A DNA stretch of 64,000 bases from JBFHIZ01 sp963666475 (GCA_963666475.2 CAXXJM010000001.1:372001-436000); one strand, 5' to 3'; shown: positions 39,908 to 50,027, counted from the stretch's first letter. The notes: generated from the letters alone by a model not told the origin. Program-made: numbers and translations.

Positions 39908-42550
39908 ATGCGAGAGAAAATATTATTAATAGATGGAAACAGTATAGTAAATCGTGCGTTCTATGGGATCCCTGATTTAACAAACTCGGAAGGCCTTCAT
40001 ACAAACGCAATTTATGGATTCTTATCCATTTTATTTAAGTTTTTAGAAGAAGAAAATCCAGAATATTTATTGGTGGCATTTGATGTTCATGCAAAAACTT
40101 TTCGACACGACCTATTCCAAGAATATAAAGGAACTAGAAAAGGAATGCCGGAAGAGCTTAGAGAACAAATTCCTATTTTGAAAGATGTGTTACGATCAAT
40201 GAATATTCATATGGTAGAACAGGCTGGGCTTGAGGCAGATGATATTTTAGGAACATGGGCAAAACGATGTGAAGTAAATGGAATGGATGTTTCTTTGGTT
40301 TCAGGAGATCGCGATTTACTGCAAATAGCGTCAGATCATATAAAAATTCGAATTCCTAAAACAAAAAAAGGAGTCACTGAAGTAGAAGACTATTTTGCAA
40401 AAGATCTTAAAGAGGTATTAGGAATCACACCAGAACAAGTTATTGAACTAAAAGCTCTGATGGGAGACACTGCAGACAATATACCAGGAGTACCCAAAGT
40501 TGGAAAGGTAACGGCACAAAAATTAATTGAACAATATGGTACGATGGAAAATGTCTATCAAAATATAGATGAGATTTCAGCTAAAGCCTTAAAAAAGAAC
40601 TTAGAAGAAAACTACGAGCTTGCTAAATTGAGTAAGAAGTTGGCAACGATTGAAATAAATGCTCCAATCGAACACGATATAGAATCCGCAAAGCATGTGG
40701 ATGTTTTTACAACGGAAGCCTATGGGTGGTATAAAAAATTAGGATTTCATAAATTTCTATCAAAGTTTGAACAAGAATGCAAGGAGGAACAGCTTGAAAC
40801 GATCCACGTTGCGGTAATATCGGAGCTAGGGGATTTTGACAAGTTTCTAAAAAAACTTATGCAATGCGCAAGTTTTGCAGTTTTCTCTGAAACGTTAGAA
40901 AATAAATTGTTGGAAATGTATGGCATTGCAATTTCCATTGGAGAAAACGATAACTATTATATTGAATTCTCAGGATTTTTATCACAGAAGTATGTTTTTC
41001 AAGCTTTAAATGATGTAATTAGTCAAGTAAATAAGCGTAGTGTTATTTGTTATTCTGTAAAAAATTTATATCCATTACTGGGAAGTACGGATGATGTCCC
41101 ATTTTTTGATATGAAAATTGCAGCATATTTGTTAAATCCATTAATGAGTCAATATCAGCCTGAAAATATTTCTAATGAGTATCTAGGAAGATCTTTACCT
41201 GGACGAGAAGAAGTTTTAGGAAAGAATGATAAAGAAGCTGATGCAGTCAAACAAAGGACATATTGTGTAAATGCTGTAGACGCGATTTATCGATCTTATC
41301 GGATTATTAAGGATAAACTTACAGATGAACAAATGTATGAATTGTTTGATGAAATAGAAATGCCTACTACATATGTACTATATACCATGGAGCAGGTTGG
41401 TATCGGCATTAAAAGAGATGAACTTCATATGTATTCGATCGCTTTGGATGAAAGAATTCATGAATTAGAAGAACTGATATATCAGGATGCAGGAAAAAAA
41501 TTTAATATTAACTCGCCAAAACAATTAGGTGAAATCTTATATGAAGATTTGGAAATTCCAGGTGGGAAAAAGACGAAGACTGGATACTCGACTGCAGCTG
41601 ATGTATTAGACAGATTAGCACCAAGCTACCCCATTGTTCAAAATGTATTAGAGTACCGTGGGTTAGCAAAACTAAAATCTACCTATGCGGAAGGCTTATC
41701 AGGTTATATTGGGGAAGATGAACGAATTCACTCTACATTTCATCAAACTGTTGCAGCAACTGGACGTTTAAGTTCAACGGATCCAAACTTACAAAATATT
41801 CCGATTCGTATGGAGCTTGGACGAAAAATTCGAAAAGTGTTTGTACCAAAACCAGGGTATGTATTTGTTGATGCAGATTATTCTCAGATTGAACTTCGAA
41901 TTTTGGCACACATGTCGGGTGATGAAAAATTAATAGCTGCGTACAATGAAAATAGTGATATTCATACAATGACTGCCTCTCAAGTATTTCATATTCCACC
42001 AGAAGAAGTTACGCCTTTGGAACGTCGCAATGCCAAAGCTGTAAATTTTGGGATCGTATATGGAATTAGTTCGTTTGGATTGAGCCAGGATTTAAGTATT
42101 TCTAGAAAAGAAGCGGCAGGATACATCGAAGATTACTTCAAAACTTATCCAAAAGTAAAATCATTCTTGGATGAATTGGTAGAATCAGCAAAAGAATCAG
42201 GCTATTCGACCACTGTGTTCCATCGAAAACGTCCAATTCCAGAATTGAAAGATTCGAATTTTATGAGACGCTCTTTTGGAGAAAGAGTTGCAATGAATGC
42301 CCCGATTCAAGGGACTGCTGCAGATGTTATTAAAATTGCTGCAATTCATGTATACCAAGAACTGAAAAGAAGAAATCTTCAATCAAAACTCATTCTGCAG
42401 ATTCATGATGAATTACTTATCGAGGCGAAAGAAGATGAGGTTGATGAAGTTAGATTACTTTTAGAAGAACAAATGAAACATGCGGTACGCTTTTTGGTGG
42501 AATTGGAAGTAGATGTACATACGGGAGACAACTGGTATGATACAAAATAA
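39908..42550 (+). CDS. polA: DNA polymerase I
   Basis: 880 residues. The N-terminal 5'-3' exonuclease (1-290, with LLIDGNS, EADDILG, SGDRDLLQ and MGDTADNIPGVP) is intact. The middle 3'-5' exonuclease domain is degenerate: the first motif DxE is replaced (FAVFSETLEN) and the second lacks its aspartate, so proofreading is probably absent, as in Bacillus PolA. Polymerase motifs are intact: DADYSQIELRILAH near 655, RRNAKAVNFGIVYG near 710 and LQIHDELLIEA near 833. It is followed by coaE with a 14-base overlap. Confidence 0.97.
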   Translation: MREKILLIDGNSIVNRAFYGIPDLTNSEGLHTNAIYGFLSILFKFLEEENPEYLLVAFDVHAKTFRHDLFQEYKGTRKGMPEELREQIPILKDVLRSMNIHMVEQAGLEADDILGTWAKRCEVNGMDVSLVSGDRDLLQIASDHIKIRIPKTKKGVTEVEDYFAKDLKEVLGITPEQVIELKALMGDTADNIPGVPKVGKVTAQKLIEQYGTMENVYQNIDEISAKALKKNLEENYELAKLSKKLATIEINAPIEHDIESAKHVDVFTTEAYGWYKKLGFHKFLSKFEQECKEEQLETIHVAVISELGDFDKFLKKLMQCASFAVFSETLENKLLEMYGIAISIGENDNYYIEFSGFLSQKYVFQALNDVISQVNKRSVICYSVKNLYPLLGSTDDVPFFDMKIAAYLLNPLMSQYQPENISNEYLGRSLPGREEVLGKNDKEADAVKQRTYCVNAVDAIYRSYRIIKDKLTDEQMYELFDEIEMPTTYVLYTMEQVGIGIKRDELHMYSIALDERIHELEELIYQDAGKKFNINSPKQLGEILYEDLEIPGGKKTKTGYSTAADVLDRLAPSYPIVQNVLEYRGLAKLKSTYAEGLSGYIGEDERIHSTFHQTVAATGRLSSTDPNLQNIPIRMELGRKIRKVFVPKPGYVFVDADYSQIELRILAHMSGDEKLIAAYNENSDIHTMTASQVFHIPPEEVTPLERRNAKAVNFGIVYGISSFGLSQDLSISRKEAAGYIEDYFKTYPKVKSFLDELVESAKESGYSTTVFHRKRPIPELKDSNFMRRSFGERVAMNAPIQGTAADVIKIAAIHVYQELKRRNLQSKLILQIHDELLIEAKEDEVDEVRLLLEEQMKHAVRFLVELEVDVHTGDNWYDTK

Positions 42551-43178
42551 TATGAAAGTAATTGGTATAACAGGTGGAATTGGTTCGGGTAAATCAAAAG
42601 TGATTTCTTATTTAAAAGAAAATTATTCCTGTATCATATTGAAAGCAGATGATATTGCGAACAATCTTAAGAATCCAGGGGAACTTTGTTATGAACCAAT
42701 AGTTTCGCTATTTGGAAATGAGATCTTGAATGCGGACGGTACAATTGATAATCAAAGAATGGCTTCACTGATTTTTTCAAATCATCAATTTATTGAACAA
42801 GTGAATGATATTATTCACCCAGCAGTAAAACAAACAATTTTGAATATCATATCATATGAAAAAGAGCAAAGAAATGTGAATTTTATTTTTATCGAAGCTG
42901 CTTTATTGATTGAAGCCGGTTATCAAGAAATTGTAGATGAAATGTGGTATGTATATACCGATGAAGACACTAGAAGAAATCGATTGAAGCAATCAAGAGG
43001 GTATAGTGATCAAAAAATCGATCAAATTATGCATTCACAGTTATCCGAAGAGCAATTCAAAAGTGGAAGCAATTTTATTTTGGATAATAGTGGAAAATGG
43101 GAAGCAACAATACAGGGATTGATTACTAAAATGGAGGAATATCCGTGCAAAAAAAATCGAGTTATCCAGGACAATTAG
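42537..43178 (+). CDS. coaE: Dephospho-CoA kinase
   Basis: 213 residues. Catalyses the last step of CoA synthesis. P-loop GITGGIGSGKS near residues 9-19; the DD(I/V)A motif is seen as KADDIANNL. ATG 42537 follows GGGAG; ATG 42552 (MKVIGITGG) is an alternative that matches the usual family start. It overlaps the end of polA and the start of the FtsA-like gene, so the three form one operon. Confidence 0.92.
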   Translation: MIQNNMKVIGITGGIGSGKSKVISYLKENYSCIILKADDIANNLKNPGELCYEPIVSLFGNEILNADGTIDNQRMASLIFSNHQFIEQVNDIIHPAVKQTILNIISYEKEQRNVNFIFIEAALLIEAGYQEIVDEMWYVYTDEDTRRNRLKQSRGYSDQKIDQIMHSQLSEEQFKSGSNFILDNSGKWEATIQGLITKMEEYPCKKNRVIQDN

Positions 43179-45265
43179 TTTTTGGATTAGATATTGGAAC
43201 AAGAAGTATTGTAGGAACTGTTGGATATAAAGAAGATGAACAGTTTTATGTTGTAGCTCAAGCAATGAAGGAACATACAACGAGAGCGATGTTGGATGGA
43301 CAGATTCATGATATTTCAAAAGTTGCAGAGACAATTGCTTGGGTAAAAGATGCATTGGAAAAAGATACCGGTAGAACATTTCAAGATGTATGCATTGCTG
43401 CAGCGGGAAGAGTACTACAAACGATTACCGTGCATGTTGAAGAAAAATATGAACGAGACCATAAGGTTGTGGAAGAAGACCTGTTTGGAATCACTTCCCT
43501 TGGAATTGAAAAAGCTTACCAAGAGTTTAATGAAAAGAATGAATCTGATACCAAGTTCTATTGTGTAGGACATTCAATAATGCAATATTATCTAAACGAT
43601 TATCCGATGAATAATTTGATAGATCATAAGGCAAAGAGTATATCTGCAGATTTAATCGCGACATTTCTACCAGACGATGTAGTATCGGGTCTTTATGAAG
43701 CAGTTGAAAAAGCAGGATTACGTGTTGCAAATCTTACATTAGAACCGATTGCTGCGATTCAAGTTGCGATTCCAATGAATTTTCGAACTCTAAATATTGC
43801 AATGGTTGATGTTGGAGCCGGCACCTCGGATATTTCAATAACAAATGCAGGGAGTATTATAGGATTTGGTATGATACCTTATGCGGGAGATGCGTTGACA
43901 GAAGCTATATTAAATCACTATTTATGTGATTTCGAAACAGCGGAGCGTATCAAGCGAGAAGCAGATCAAAACGATACGGTTACTTATACAGACATTATGG
44001 GTCTTTCTCAGACCATAAAACGAAAAGAAATACAGAAAGTCGTAGAGCCTGTGCTTTTTGAACTTGCAAAAAGAGTTGCTGCAAAGATAAAAGATATGAA
44101 CGGTGGGAAATCTGTAAGTGCTGTTTTTGTTGTTGGTGGAGGAGGAAAATTTTACGGATTTTGCGAGAGACTATCAGAAGAATTAGAAATTTTAAAAGAA
44201 CGTGTAGCCATACGTTCTGTAGATGTATCAGGCAACATTCATTTCTTGAATGGAACAACAGGAAGTGATTCTTTGTTTGTAACGCCAGTAGGGATCTGTA
44301 TGAATTTTTACGAGCAGAACAATAATTTTATTTATGTTACTTTTAATCGTAATAATGTGAAAATATATGATAATGGAAATCTTACTGTCCTTGATGCAAC
44401 TTTACAAGCAAATTATCCAAATGAGGATTTGTTTCCAAAAAGAGGAGAGGCATTGCATTTTACTGTGAATCGTAATACTCGTGTTATTCGAGGTAAGGTT
44501 GGAGAAGCACCTGAGTTTTTTGTAAATGGAAAACTTTCGGATATCAATACTTCGATTCATGAAAATGACAAAATTGTAATTACGACACCGGAACCAGGGG
44601 ATGCGGCTACAATGGAACTGGCAGAATTACAAGAATTTCAAGCAACGATTTCCGTTCATGTAAATAAGAAATTGATCGAATTACCAAAATTTGCTAGTGT
44701 AAATGGAGAATTGAAATCAGGATTTTATTCAATAAAAGACGGAGATAACATTGAAATACTTCCATATTATACGGTGCGACAAATATTAGACTTTTTGGAT
44801 CTTGCAACAAGTTCAAATCAGGAAATTCAAGTAAATCACCTGCGAGCAGAACTTTCTACTCCTGTATATGATCAGTTTTCCGTAGATTTCATTAATAAAT
44901 CGGATGCATATTTTGATGAAGAAAATGATGAAAAGAGTGATGAACCTTCAATAACTGCATATGCCGAAGATATGGAAATAAACGAAATGCAGAATAATCA
45001 ATTAAGCTCGGTTGAGGAAACGATTTCTGATGAAACGACAAAAGAGGTTTTTGATCTTCATGTTATCGTAAATGGAAATCCTTTGGTTATTCAAGGAAAA
45101 TCTGAGTATGTTTTTGTAAATATTTTTGATTATATTGATTTTGATTTGACAAAATCCAAAGGCAGGAGTATTGTTACAAAAGTGAATGGACGAGATGCGG
45201 AGTACATGGAAGAACTTCATGATCAGGATATCGTGGAGATTTATTGGAAAGGCGATCGTGCTTAA
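43145..45265 (+). CDS. FtsA-like actin-fold ATPase with C-terminal extension
   Basis: 706 residues. The first about 390 residues form an actin/FtsA/PilM-type fold with LVFGLDIGTRSIVGTVGY (phosphate 1), DVGAGTSDISI near 225 (phosphate 2) and FVVGGGGKF near 330 (adenosine motif). The C-terminal about 310 residues carry beta-rich parts and an acidic linker not found in FtsA. GTG 43145 follows GGAGGAATATCC and overlaps coaE by 34 bases. Such cell-division FtsA-domain proteins are widespread in Clostridia; the precise role is not known to me. Confidence 0.8.
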   Translation: MQKKSSYPGQLVFGLDIGTRSIVGTVGYKEDEQFYVVAQAMKEHTTRAMLDGQIHDISKVAETIAWVKDALEKDTGRTFQDVCIAAAGRVLQTITVHVEEKYERDHKVVEEDLFGITSLGIEKAYQEFNEKNESDTKFYCVGHSIMQYYLNDYPMNNLIDHKAKSISADLIATFLPDDVVSGLYEAVEKAGLRVANLTLEPIAAIQVAIPMNFRTLNIAMVDVGAGTSDISITNAGSIIGFGMIPYAGDALTEAILNHYLCDFETAERIKREADQNDTVTYTDIMGLSQTIKRKEIQKVVEPVLFELAKRVAAKIKDMNGGKSVSAVFVVGGGGKFYGFCERLSEELEILKERVAIRSVDVSGNIHFLNGTTGSDSLFVTPVGICMNFYEQNNNFIYVTFNRNNVKIYDNGNLTVLDATLQANYPNEDLFPKRGEALHFTVNRNTRVIRGKVGEAPEFFVNGKLSDINTSIHENDKIVITTPEPGDAATMELAELQEFQATISVHVNKKLIELPKFASVNGELKSGFYSIKDGDNIEILPYYTVRQILDFLDLATSSNQEIQVNHLRAELSTPVYDQFSVDFINKSDAYFDEENDEKSDEPSITAYAEDMEINEMQNNQLSSVEETISDETTKEVFDLHVIVNGNPLVIQGKSEYVFVNIFDYIDFDLTKSKGRSIVTKVNGRDAEYMEELHDQDIVEIYWKGDRA

Positions 45266-45289
45266 TATAGAAAAAGGTTGTGAATAGAA

Positions 45290-46087
45290 ATGAAATTAGC
45301 TCCAATAGCAAGTGGAAGTAGTGGGAATAGTATATATGTTGGAAGCGAAACAACGCATATCCTTGTAGATGCTGGAATTAGTGGGAAGAGAATTATGGAA
45401 GGTCTGGAATCTTTGGATTTACATCTAGAAGATATTCATGGCATACTCATTACGCACGAACATTCGGATCATATCTCTGGTTTAGGCGTTATTAGTAGAA
45501 AATCACACACACCTATTTATGCAACCAAAGAGACCATTATAGAAATTCAACGAACAAAGGCTCTTGGGAAAATGGATGCTTCTGTTTTTCATGAGATTGA
45601 ACCAGATATTCCATTTATGATTGGTGATGTGTTAATTAACCCGATTCGTGTATCCCATGATGCTGCAAATCCAGTGGCTTATAGCCTGGCAAATGGTGAG
45701 AAGAAAGTTGCGATTATGACAGATTTAGGCTGTTATGATGAATATATTGTTGAGAATTTAAAAAACATGGATGCCTTAGTAATTGAAGCAAATCATAACG
45801 TGAATATGTTGCAAGTTGGACCGTATCCCTATTATTTAAAACAAAGAATTCTTGGTGAACAAGGTCATCTATCAAATGAGACTTGTGCTAGGTTGTTGGG
45901 AGAAATCATTCACGATAAACTTCAACATATTATTTTGGGTCATTTAAGTAAAGAAAATAATTATGAAGAAATTGCTTATGAAACAGTACGGATGGAATTA
46001 AATATGTGTGGAAATGAGTCGGATTGTCCGTCTTATCAAATTACTGTTGCAAAACGAAATAGTACTACACAAGCCGTAGAAATATAA
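45290..46087 (+). CDS. walJ: MBL-fold metallohydrolase, WalJ/YycJ type
   Basis: 265 residues. Zinc motif THEHSDH near 55-61, with further ligands (SHDA near 122, TDLG near 144, LGHLSKENN near 216). The opening APIASGSSGNS is typical of YycJ/WalJ. It is thought to act as an exonuclease linked to mismatch repair or to cell-wall control. It follows the FtsA-like gene by 24 bases. Confidence 0.9.
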   Translation: MKLAPIASGSSGNSIYVGSETTHILVDAGISGKRIMEGLESLDLHLEDIHGILITHEHSDHISGLGVISRKSHTPIYATKETIIEIQRTKALGKMDASVFHEIEPDIPFMIGDVLINPIRVSHDAANPVAYSLANGEKKVAIMTDLGCYDEYIVENLKNMDALVIEANHNVNMLQVGPYPYYLKQRILGEQGHLSNETCARLLGEIIHDKLQHIILGHLSKENNYEEIAYETVRMELNMCGNESDCPSYQITVAKRNSTTQAVEI

Positions 46088-46102
46088 TTTAAAGGAGAAT
46101 TT

Positions 46103-46375
46103 ATGAAGAAGACAATTATTACAGTAGTAGGAAAAGATACCGTAGGTATTATGGCAAAGGTGTGTACATATCTTGCTAATAATCGAATTAACATTCTCGA
46201 TATTTCACAAACAATTGTTCAGGAATATTTTAATATGATGATGATTGTTGATATGGATGGATCTGTGAAACCATTTCACGAGATTTCACAAGAATTAGTA
46301 CAGATTGGAGAAGAAATTGGTGTTGTAATAAAATGCCAGAGAGATGAAATCTTCGAAAAAATGCATCGAATTTAA
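46103..46375 (+). CDS. ACT domain protein, UPF0237
   Basis: 90 residues forming one ACT domain (TIITVVGKDTVGIMAKVCTYLA, NILDISQTI). Probably a ligand-binding regulator. It is usually found next to DUF711 proteins, as here. Confidence 0.92.
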   Translation: MKKTIITVVGKDTVGIMAKVCTYLANNRINILDISQTIVQEYFNMMMIVDMDGSVKPFHEISQELVQIGEEIGVVIKCQRDEIFEKMHRI

Positions 46376-46415
46376 CCTTGATAGTGAAAATAAGAAATGT
46401 GAGGAATAAAAAAGA

Positions 46416-47780
46416 ATGATTAATGTTTTAGAAGTTGTTGAAACCAATAAAATGATCTCAGAAGAGAATCTTGATGTTCGAACCATTACTTTGGGGTTGA
46501 ATTTACTTGACTGTGTAGATGCAGATTTGGAAACGTTGAAAAATAATGTTTACAAAAAGATTACGACGGTTGCCAAAAACCTAGTATCTGTTGGGAAAGA
46601 AATAGAACTAGAATACGGGATTCCCATTGTAAATAAAAGAATTTCGGTTACACCAATCGCTTTAGTAGGAGGAGCTGCATGTAAAACGCCCGCAGATTTT
46701 GTAGAGCTCGCAATTGTACTTGATAAGGCAGCAAAAGAGGTAGGCGTGAACTTCATTGGAGGTTATTCTGCACTTGTTGCAAAAGGCATGACCAAGGCAG
46801 AAGAAATGTTAATTCATTCAATTCCTGAAGCAATGTCAAAGACTGATCGCGTTTGTAGTTCCATAAACTTAGGTTCAACAAAAACGGGAATTAATATGGA
46901 TGCAGTACGTCTAATGGGCGAAATTATTATAGAAACTGCGGAATATACAAAAGAAAATGATTCCTTGGGATGTGCAAAATTGGTAGTGTTTTGCAATGCA
47001 CCAGATGACAATCCATTTATGGCAGGCGCATTTCATGGGGTGACCGAAGAAGATGCGATTATTAATGTTGGTGTAAGTGGACCTGGTGTAGTTAAGAGAG
47101 CACTCGAGAAAGTTCGTGGAGAAAGTTTTGAAGTTCTTTGCGAAACAATTAAAAAAACCGCTTTCAAAGTAACCCGAGTGGGACAATTAGTAGCAGGTGA
47201 GGCCTCTAAGCGTTTGGGAATTCCTTTTGGGATCATTGATCTTTCATTAGCACCAACTCCAGCGGTAGGAGATAGTGTTGCGGATATTTTATGTGAAATT
47301 GGTTTGGAATATGCAGGAGCTCCAGGTACTACGGCGGCACTTGCCATGTTAAATGATCAAGTTAAAAAAGGTGGAGTTATGGCATCTTCCTATGTAGGAG
47401 GGTTAAGTGGTGCATTCATTCCTGTAAGTGAAGATCAGGGAATGATTGATGCGGTTGTAGCCGGTGCGCTTACCATTGAAAAACTTGAAGCGATGACTTG
47501 CGTTTGTTCCGTTGGTCTCGATATGATTGCAATACCTGGTAGTACAAAAGCCACTACAATTTCAGGGTTGATAGCAGATGAGATGGCGATTGGAATGATT
47601 AATCAAAAAACAACAGCCGTCCGTATCATTCCAGTAATTGGAAAAGATGTAGGAGAGACTGTTGAATTTGGTGGATTACTAGGTTATGCGCCAATTATGA
47701 AAGTAAATCCATTTTCTTGCGATGCTTTTATTAATCGTAAAGGTCGTATGCCTGCTCCGATACATAGCTTTAAAAATTAG
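46416..47780 (+). CDS. DUF711/UPF0210 PFL-family protein
   Basis: 454 residues, the standard length. Landmarks: EVVETNKMISEENLDVRTIT, GGYSALVAKGM, GMINQKTTAVRIIPVIGKD. The fold is related to pyruvate formate-lyase but no glycyl radical motif is present, and its reaction is unknown. It overlaps the convergent tmcAL by four bases with no terminator. Confidence 0.93.
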   Translation: MINVLEVVETNKMISEENLDVRTITLGLNLLDCVDADLETLKNNVYKKITTVAKNLVSVGKEIELEYGIPIVNKRISVTPIALVGGAACKTPADFVELAIVLDKAAKEVGVNFIGGYSALVAKGMTKAEEMLIHSIPEAMSKTDRVCSSINLGSTKTGINMDAVRLMGEIIIETAEYTKENDSLGCAKLVVFCNAPDDNPFMAGAFHGVTEEDAIINVGVSGPGVVKRALEKVRGESFEVLCETIKKTAFKVTRVGQLVAGEASKRLGIPFGIIDLSLAPTPAVGDSVADILCEIGLEYAGAPGTTAALAMLNDQVKKGGVMASSYVGGLSGAFIPVSEDQGMIDAVVAGALTIEKLEAMTCVCSVGLDMIAIPGSTKATTISGLIADEMAIGMINQKTTAVRIIPVIGKDVGETVEFGGLLGYAPIMKVNPFSCDAFINRKGRMPAPIHSFKN

Positions 47781-49009
47781 AAATGAATGATATTTCTTGT
47801 GAATTCATTGATTGATTTTGATTGGAATTTATCAATAACTAGGCTTTCGTATAAATGAGATGCAAAAATATCCTTTTTTAATATTTGATAACCTGAAGGA
47901 GTCAGTAATTGTTCAGCATTAGCTAATTTGCTAATCATAGGAATGGTTGCTGATTTCTTTATTTTACGAAGAAGTGGGGAAGCAGATTCTCGAAATCCAA
48001 GCATTCTTGCGTACAGATTTTCATTTGCTTTTGCTAGTTTGATGTCTTCATCCGTAATTTCCAGTAGGATATGAATCAAGGCACGACAGATTCTGGTATA
48101 AGTCAGTTGTTTTGACTTTAACACGGAACAAAAACTTTCAAAATCTGTAAAATGGTCTAGATGGTTTGTGATTCGTTCGGAAAGATCATCGGATACATCA
48201 AAATATTTTGAATAACCTCGTTCTTCTTCGGATAGTAATTTGTATTTCAATAAAAGTGACAAGTCGTTTGTCGTTATTGGAAAAGTGATGTTATATTCTG
48301 AGTTTAATATTTGATAGGTTTTCAGAGGCACTTGATTTTGAATATGAATGACGTCTTCATTTGTAATAATGGACTGCCTTATGGCACGAGCAGAGGAATA
48401 GTTGTGGATAAGCTCATATTGCAGATAATCACTTCCTTTTCGTGATATTGAAAAAGGAGAGATTTTGCTTTGGAGCTTTTGAATAGATTTACAGTATTCC
48501 ATTCCTAATATATTATTTGGATGATTTAATATATCTGCATATTCTGAAAAACCTGGGAGCGTGCTTTCAAGGGCGATACATCTTGCTACGGGATAGGTGT
48601 ATCCTGTTTTTAACTGTTCGGATAGAGCATCTGAAAAATCAGTTGTTTCATTTAGTAAAAAGGAAGCCAAGTCATGAAGTCTTTTGACATCTCCGCATTC
48701 AGAGCCAAAGCTTAGTATATCTACGACACCAAGACCATTTAAAATAGCAAGAGCACCATATGAAAAATGCTCTGCACTTGCACATGCAAACACGGTAGGT
48801 AACTCTATCACAAGGTCTGCTCCGTGAGTCAAAGCCATCTCTGCGCGAGAATACTTGTCAATGATTGCTGGTTTGCCACGTTGCGTAAAGTTTCCACTCA
48901 TAATCACGATCACGTAATCGGCACCTGTAAGTCGTCTGGTTTCTTCTATATGATATTGATGTCCGTTATGGAAGGGATTGTATTCTGCAATGATTCCTAC
49001 AACTTTCAT
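47777..49009 (-). CDS. tmcAL: tRNA(Met) cytidine acetate ligase TmcAL
   Basis: 410 residues, formerly YlbM/DUF795. It makes N4-acetylcytidine at the wobble base of elongator tRNA-Met using acetate and ATP. The nucleotidyltransferase opening GIIAEYNPFHNGHQYHI (HIGH-like) and MSGNFTQRGKPAI are diagnostic. ATG 49009 follows AAAGGTG on the minus strand; an in-frame GTG nine bases upstream is too close to that site. Confidence 0.94.
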   Translation of the reverse strand: MKVVGIIAEYNPFHNGHQYHIEETRRLTGADYVIVIMSGNFTQRGKPAIIDKYSRAEMALTHGADLVIELPTVFACASAEHFSYGALAILNGLGVVDILSFGSECGDVKRLHDLASFLLNETTDFSDALSEQLKTGYTYPVARCIALESTLPGFSEYADILNHPNNILGMEYCKSIQKLQSKISPFSISRKGSDYLQYELIHNYSSARAIRQSIITNEDVIHIQNQVPLKTYQILNSEYNITFPITTNDLSLLLKYKLLSEEERGYSKYFDVSDDLSERITNHLDHFTDFESFCSVLKSKQLTYTRICRALIHILLEITDEDIKLAKANENLYARMLGFRESASPLLRKIKKSATIPMISKLANAEQLLTPSGYQILKKDIFASHLYESLVIDKFQSKSINEFTRNIIHF

Positions 49010-49054
49010 AGTTTCCACACCTTTCTATAATTAATGAACCTATAGACAAAAATT

Positions 49055-49074
49055 CTCGTGTTTTTTAACACGAG
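49055..49074. promoter_or_regulatory. Hairpin in the gap upstream of tmcAL
   Basis: CTCGTGTT-TTTT-AACACGAG is a perfect eight-base stem. On the minus strand it is followed by AATTTTT and lies in the predicted leader of tmcAL, so it may be an attenuator. On the plus strand there is no T tract. Confidence 0.4.
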
Positions 49075-49156
49075 CGTACTTTACTTATATCTATAAGGTA
49101 GCATATAATAGATGTAAATTCAATTCCAATCCATTTTGAAAAAACAAATATTTCTG

Positions 49157-49185
49157 TTGACAAACATATACACGATATGTATAAT
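49157..49185 (+). promoter_or_regulatory. Consensus promoter of the yceD-rpmF operon
   Basis: TTGACA and TATAAT with a 17-base spacer, a full consensus match, 26 bases before the start codon. Confidence 0.9.
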
Positions 49186-49211
49186 TGTTTAAGTGTGAAT
49201 AGGAGTTTGAT

Positions 49212-49703
49212 ATGTTGGTTAATTTATCTGATGTGATGACGAAAGAAGGTAGTCGCTTTCATCAACAGTTTGAAGTCGATATGAATGATTTCAGATATTG
49301 TGGTGTAGCATACCCAATGAAATCTTTTTCTTTTTTCGATCTTGCGGCTGAAAATATTGAAAAAGGAAAAGCAAAAATTGTAGGGAAGATGGATGTAGAG
49401 TTCATTATTCCATGTGATCGTTGCCTAACAGATGTTGATCATAAAATTCAAATTGAATTTGAGAGAAATACTGATGAAATCGAAGATTTTATGGAAGGTA
49501 ATTCTTTACATATTGAACAGCTGGTTTACAGCGAAATTTTAGTTGAATGGCCTATGAAAGTTTTGTGTAAAGAAAACTGCAAAGGAATTTGCAAAGTATG
49601 CGGACAAAATTTCAATCTTGGGACTTGTACATGTGATGATTTTGTGCCAGATCCTAGAATGGCTTCTATAAAAGATATCTTTAACGCAAATAAGGAGGTG
49701 TAA
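49212..49703 (+). CDS. YceD family protein (DUF177)
   Basis: 163 residues. The typical metal-binding cysteine cluster is seen in FIIPCDRCL near residue 61 and CKENCKGICKVCGQNFNLGTC near 118-138. In bacteria and plastids the protein is linked to 23S rRNA accumulation and always sits upstream of rpmF, as here. Confidence 0.92.
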   Translation: MLVNLSDVMTKEGSRFHQQFEVDMNDFRYCGVAYPMKSFSFFDLAAENIEKGKAKIVGKMDVEFIIPCDRCLTDVDHKIQIEFERNTDEIEDFMEGNSLHIEQLVYSEILVEWPMKVLCKENCKGICKVCGQNFNLGTCTCDDFVPDPRMASIKDIFNANKEV

Positions 49704-49705
49704 CA

Positions 49706-49888
49706 ATGTCAATTTGTCCAAAGAATAAATCTTCCAAAGGTAGAAGAGATAAAAGAAGAGCTAACTGGAAAATGAGCGCACCTACATTAGTAAAATGTAG
49801 CAAATGCGGTGAATTAATGATGCCACATAGAGTATGTAAAGCATGTGGAAGCTACAACAAAAAAGAAATCATTTCAGTAAATGACTAA
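49706..49888 (+). CDS. rpmF: Ribosomal protein L32
   Basis: 60 residues with the zinc ribbon CSKCG (31-35) and CKACG (44-48). Two bases after yceD. The Cys-bearing form is present. A terminator follows. Confidence 0.98.
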   Translation: MSICPKNKSSKGRRDKRRANWKMSAPTLVKCSKCGELMMPHRVCKACGSYNKKEIISVND

Positions 49889-49911
49889 TAAATATTCTGA
49901 ATCATTTTCTC

Positions 49912-49951
49912 AAAAAACAGCATGACGAAATTTCGTCTGGCTGTTTTTTTT
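49912..49951 (+). terminator. Terminator after rpmF
   Basis: AAAAAACAGC and GCTGTTTTTT form the outer stem and GACGAAA / TTTCGTC the inner stem; T residues follow. Confidence 0.9.
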
Positions 49952-49952
49952 A

Positions 49953-49981
49953 TTGATTTTTACGTATGACTCTAGTATAGT
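49953..49981 (+). promoter_or_regulatory. Promoter of the plsX operon
   Basis: TTGATT and TATAGT with a 17-base spacer, immediately after the rpmF terminator. Confidence 0.65.
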
Positions 49982-49996
49982 TAAATAAGGTGTTGG

Positions 49997-50027
49997 CTTA
50001 TGCCCAATTGATCGTTTTTGGCATAAG
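49997..50027 (+). promoter_or_regulatory. Hairpin in the plsX leader
   Basis: CTTATGCC and GGCATAAG form a perfect stem with a 15-base loop between the promoter and plsX, without a T tract. It might be an operator or an RNA structure. I see no FapR-type site. Confidence 0.45.
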
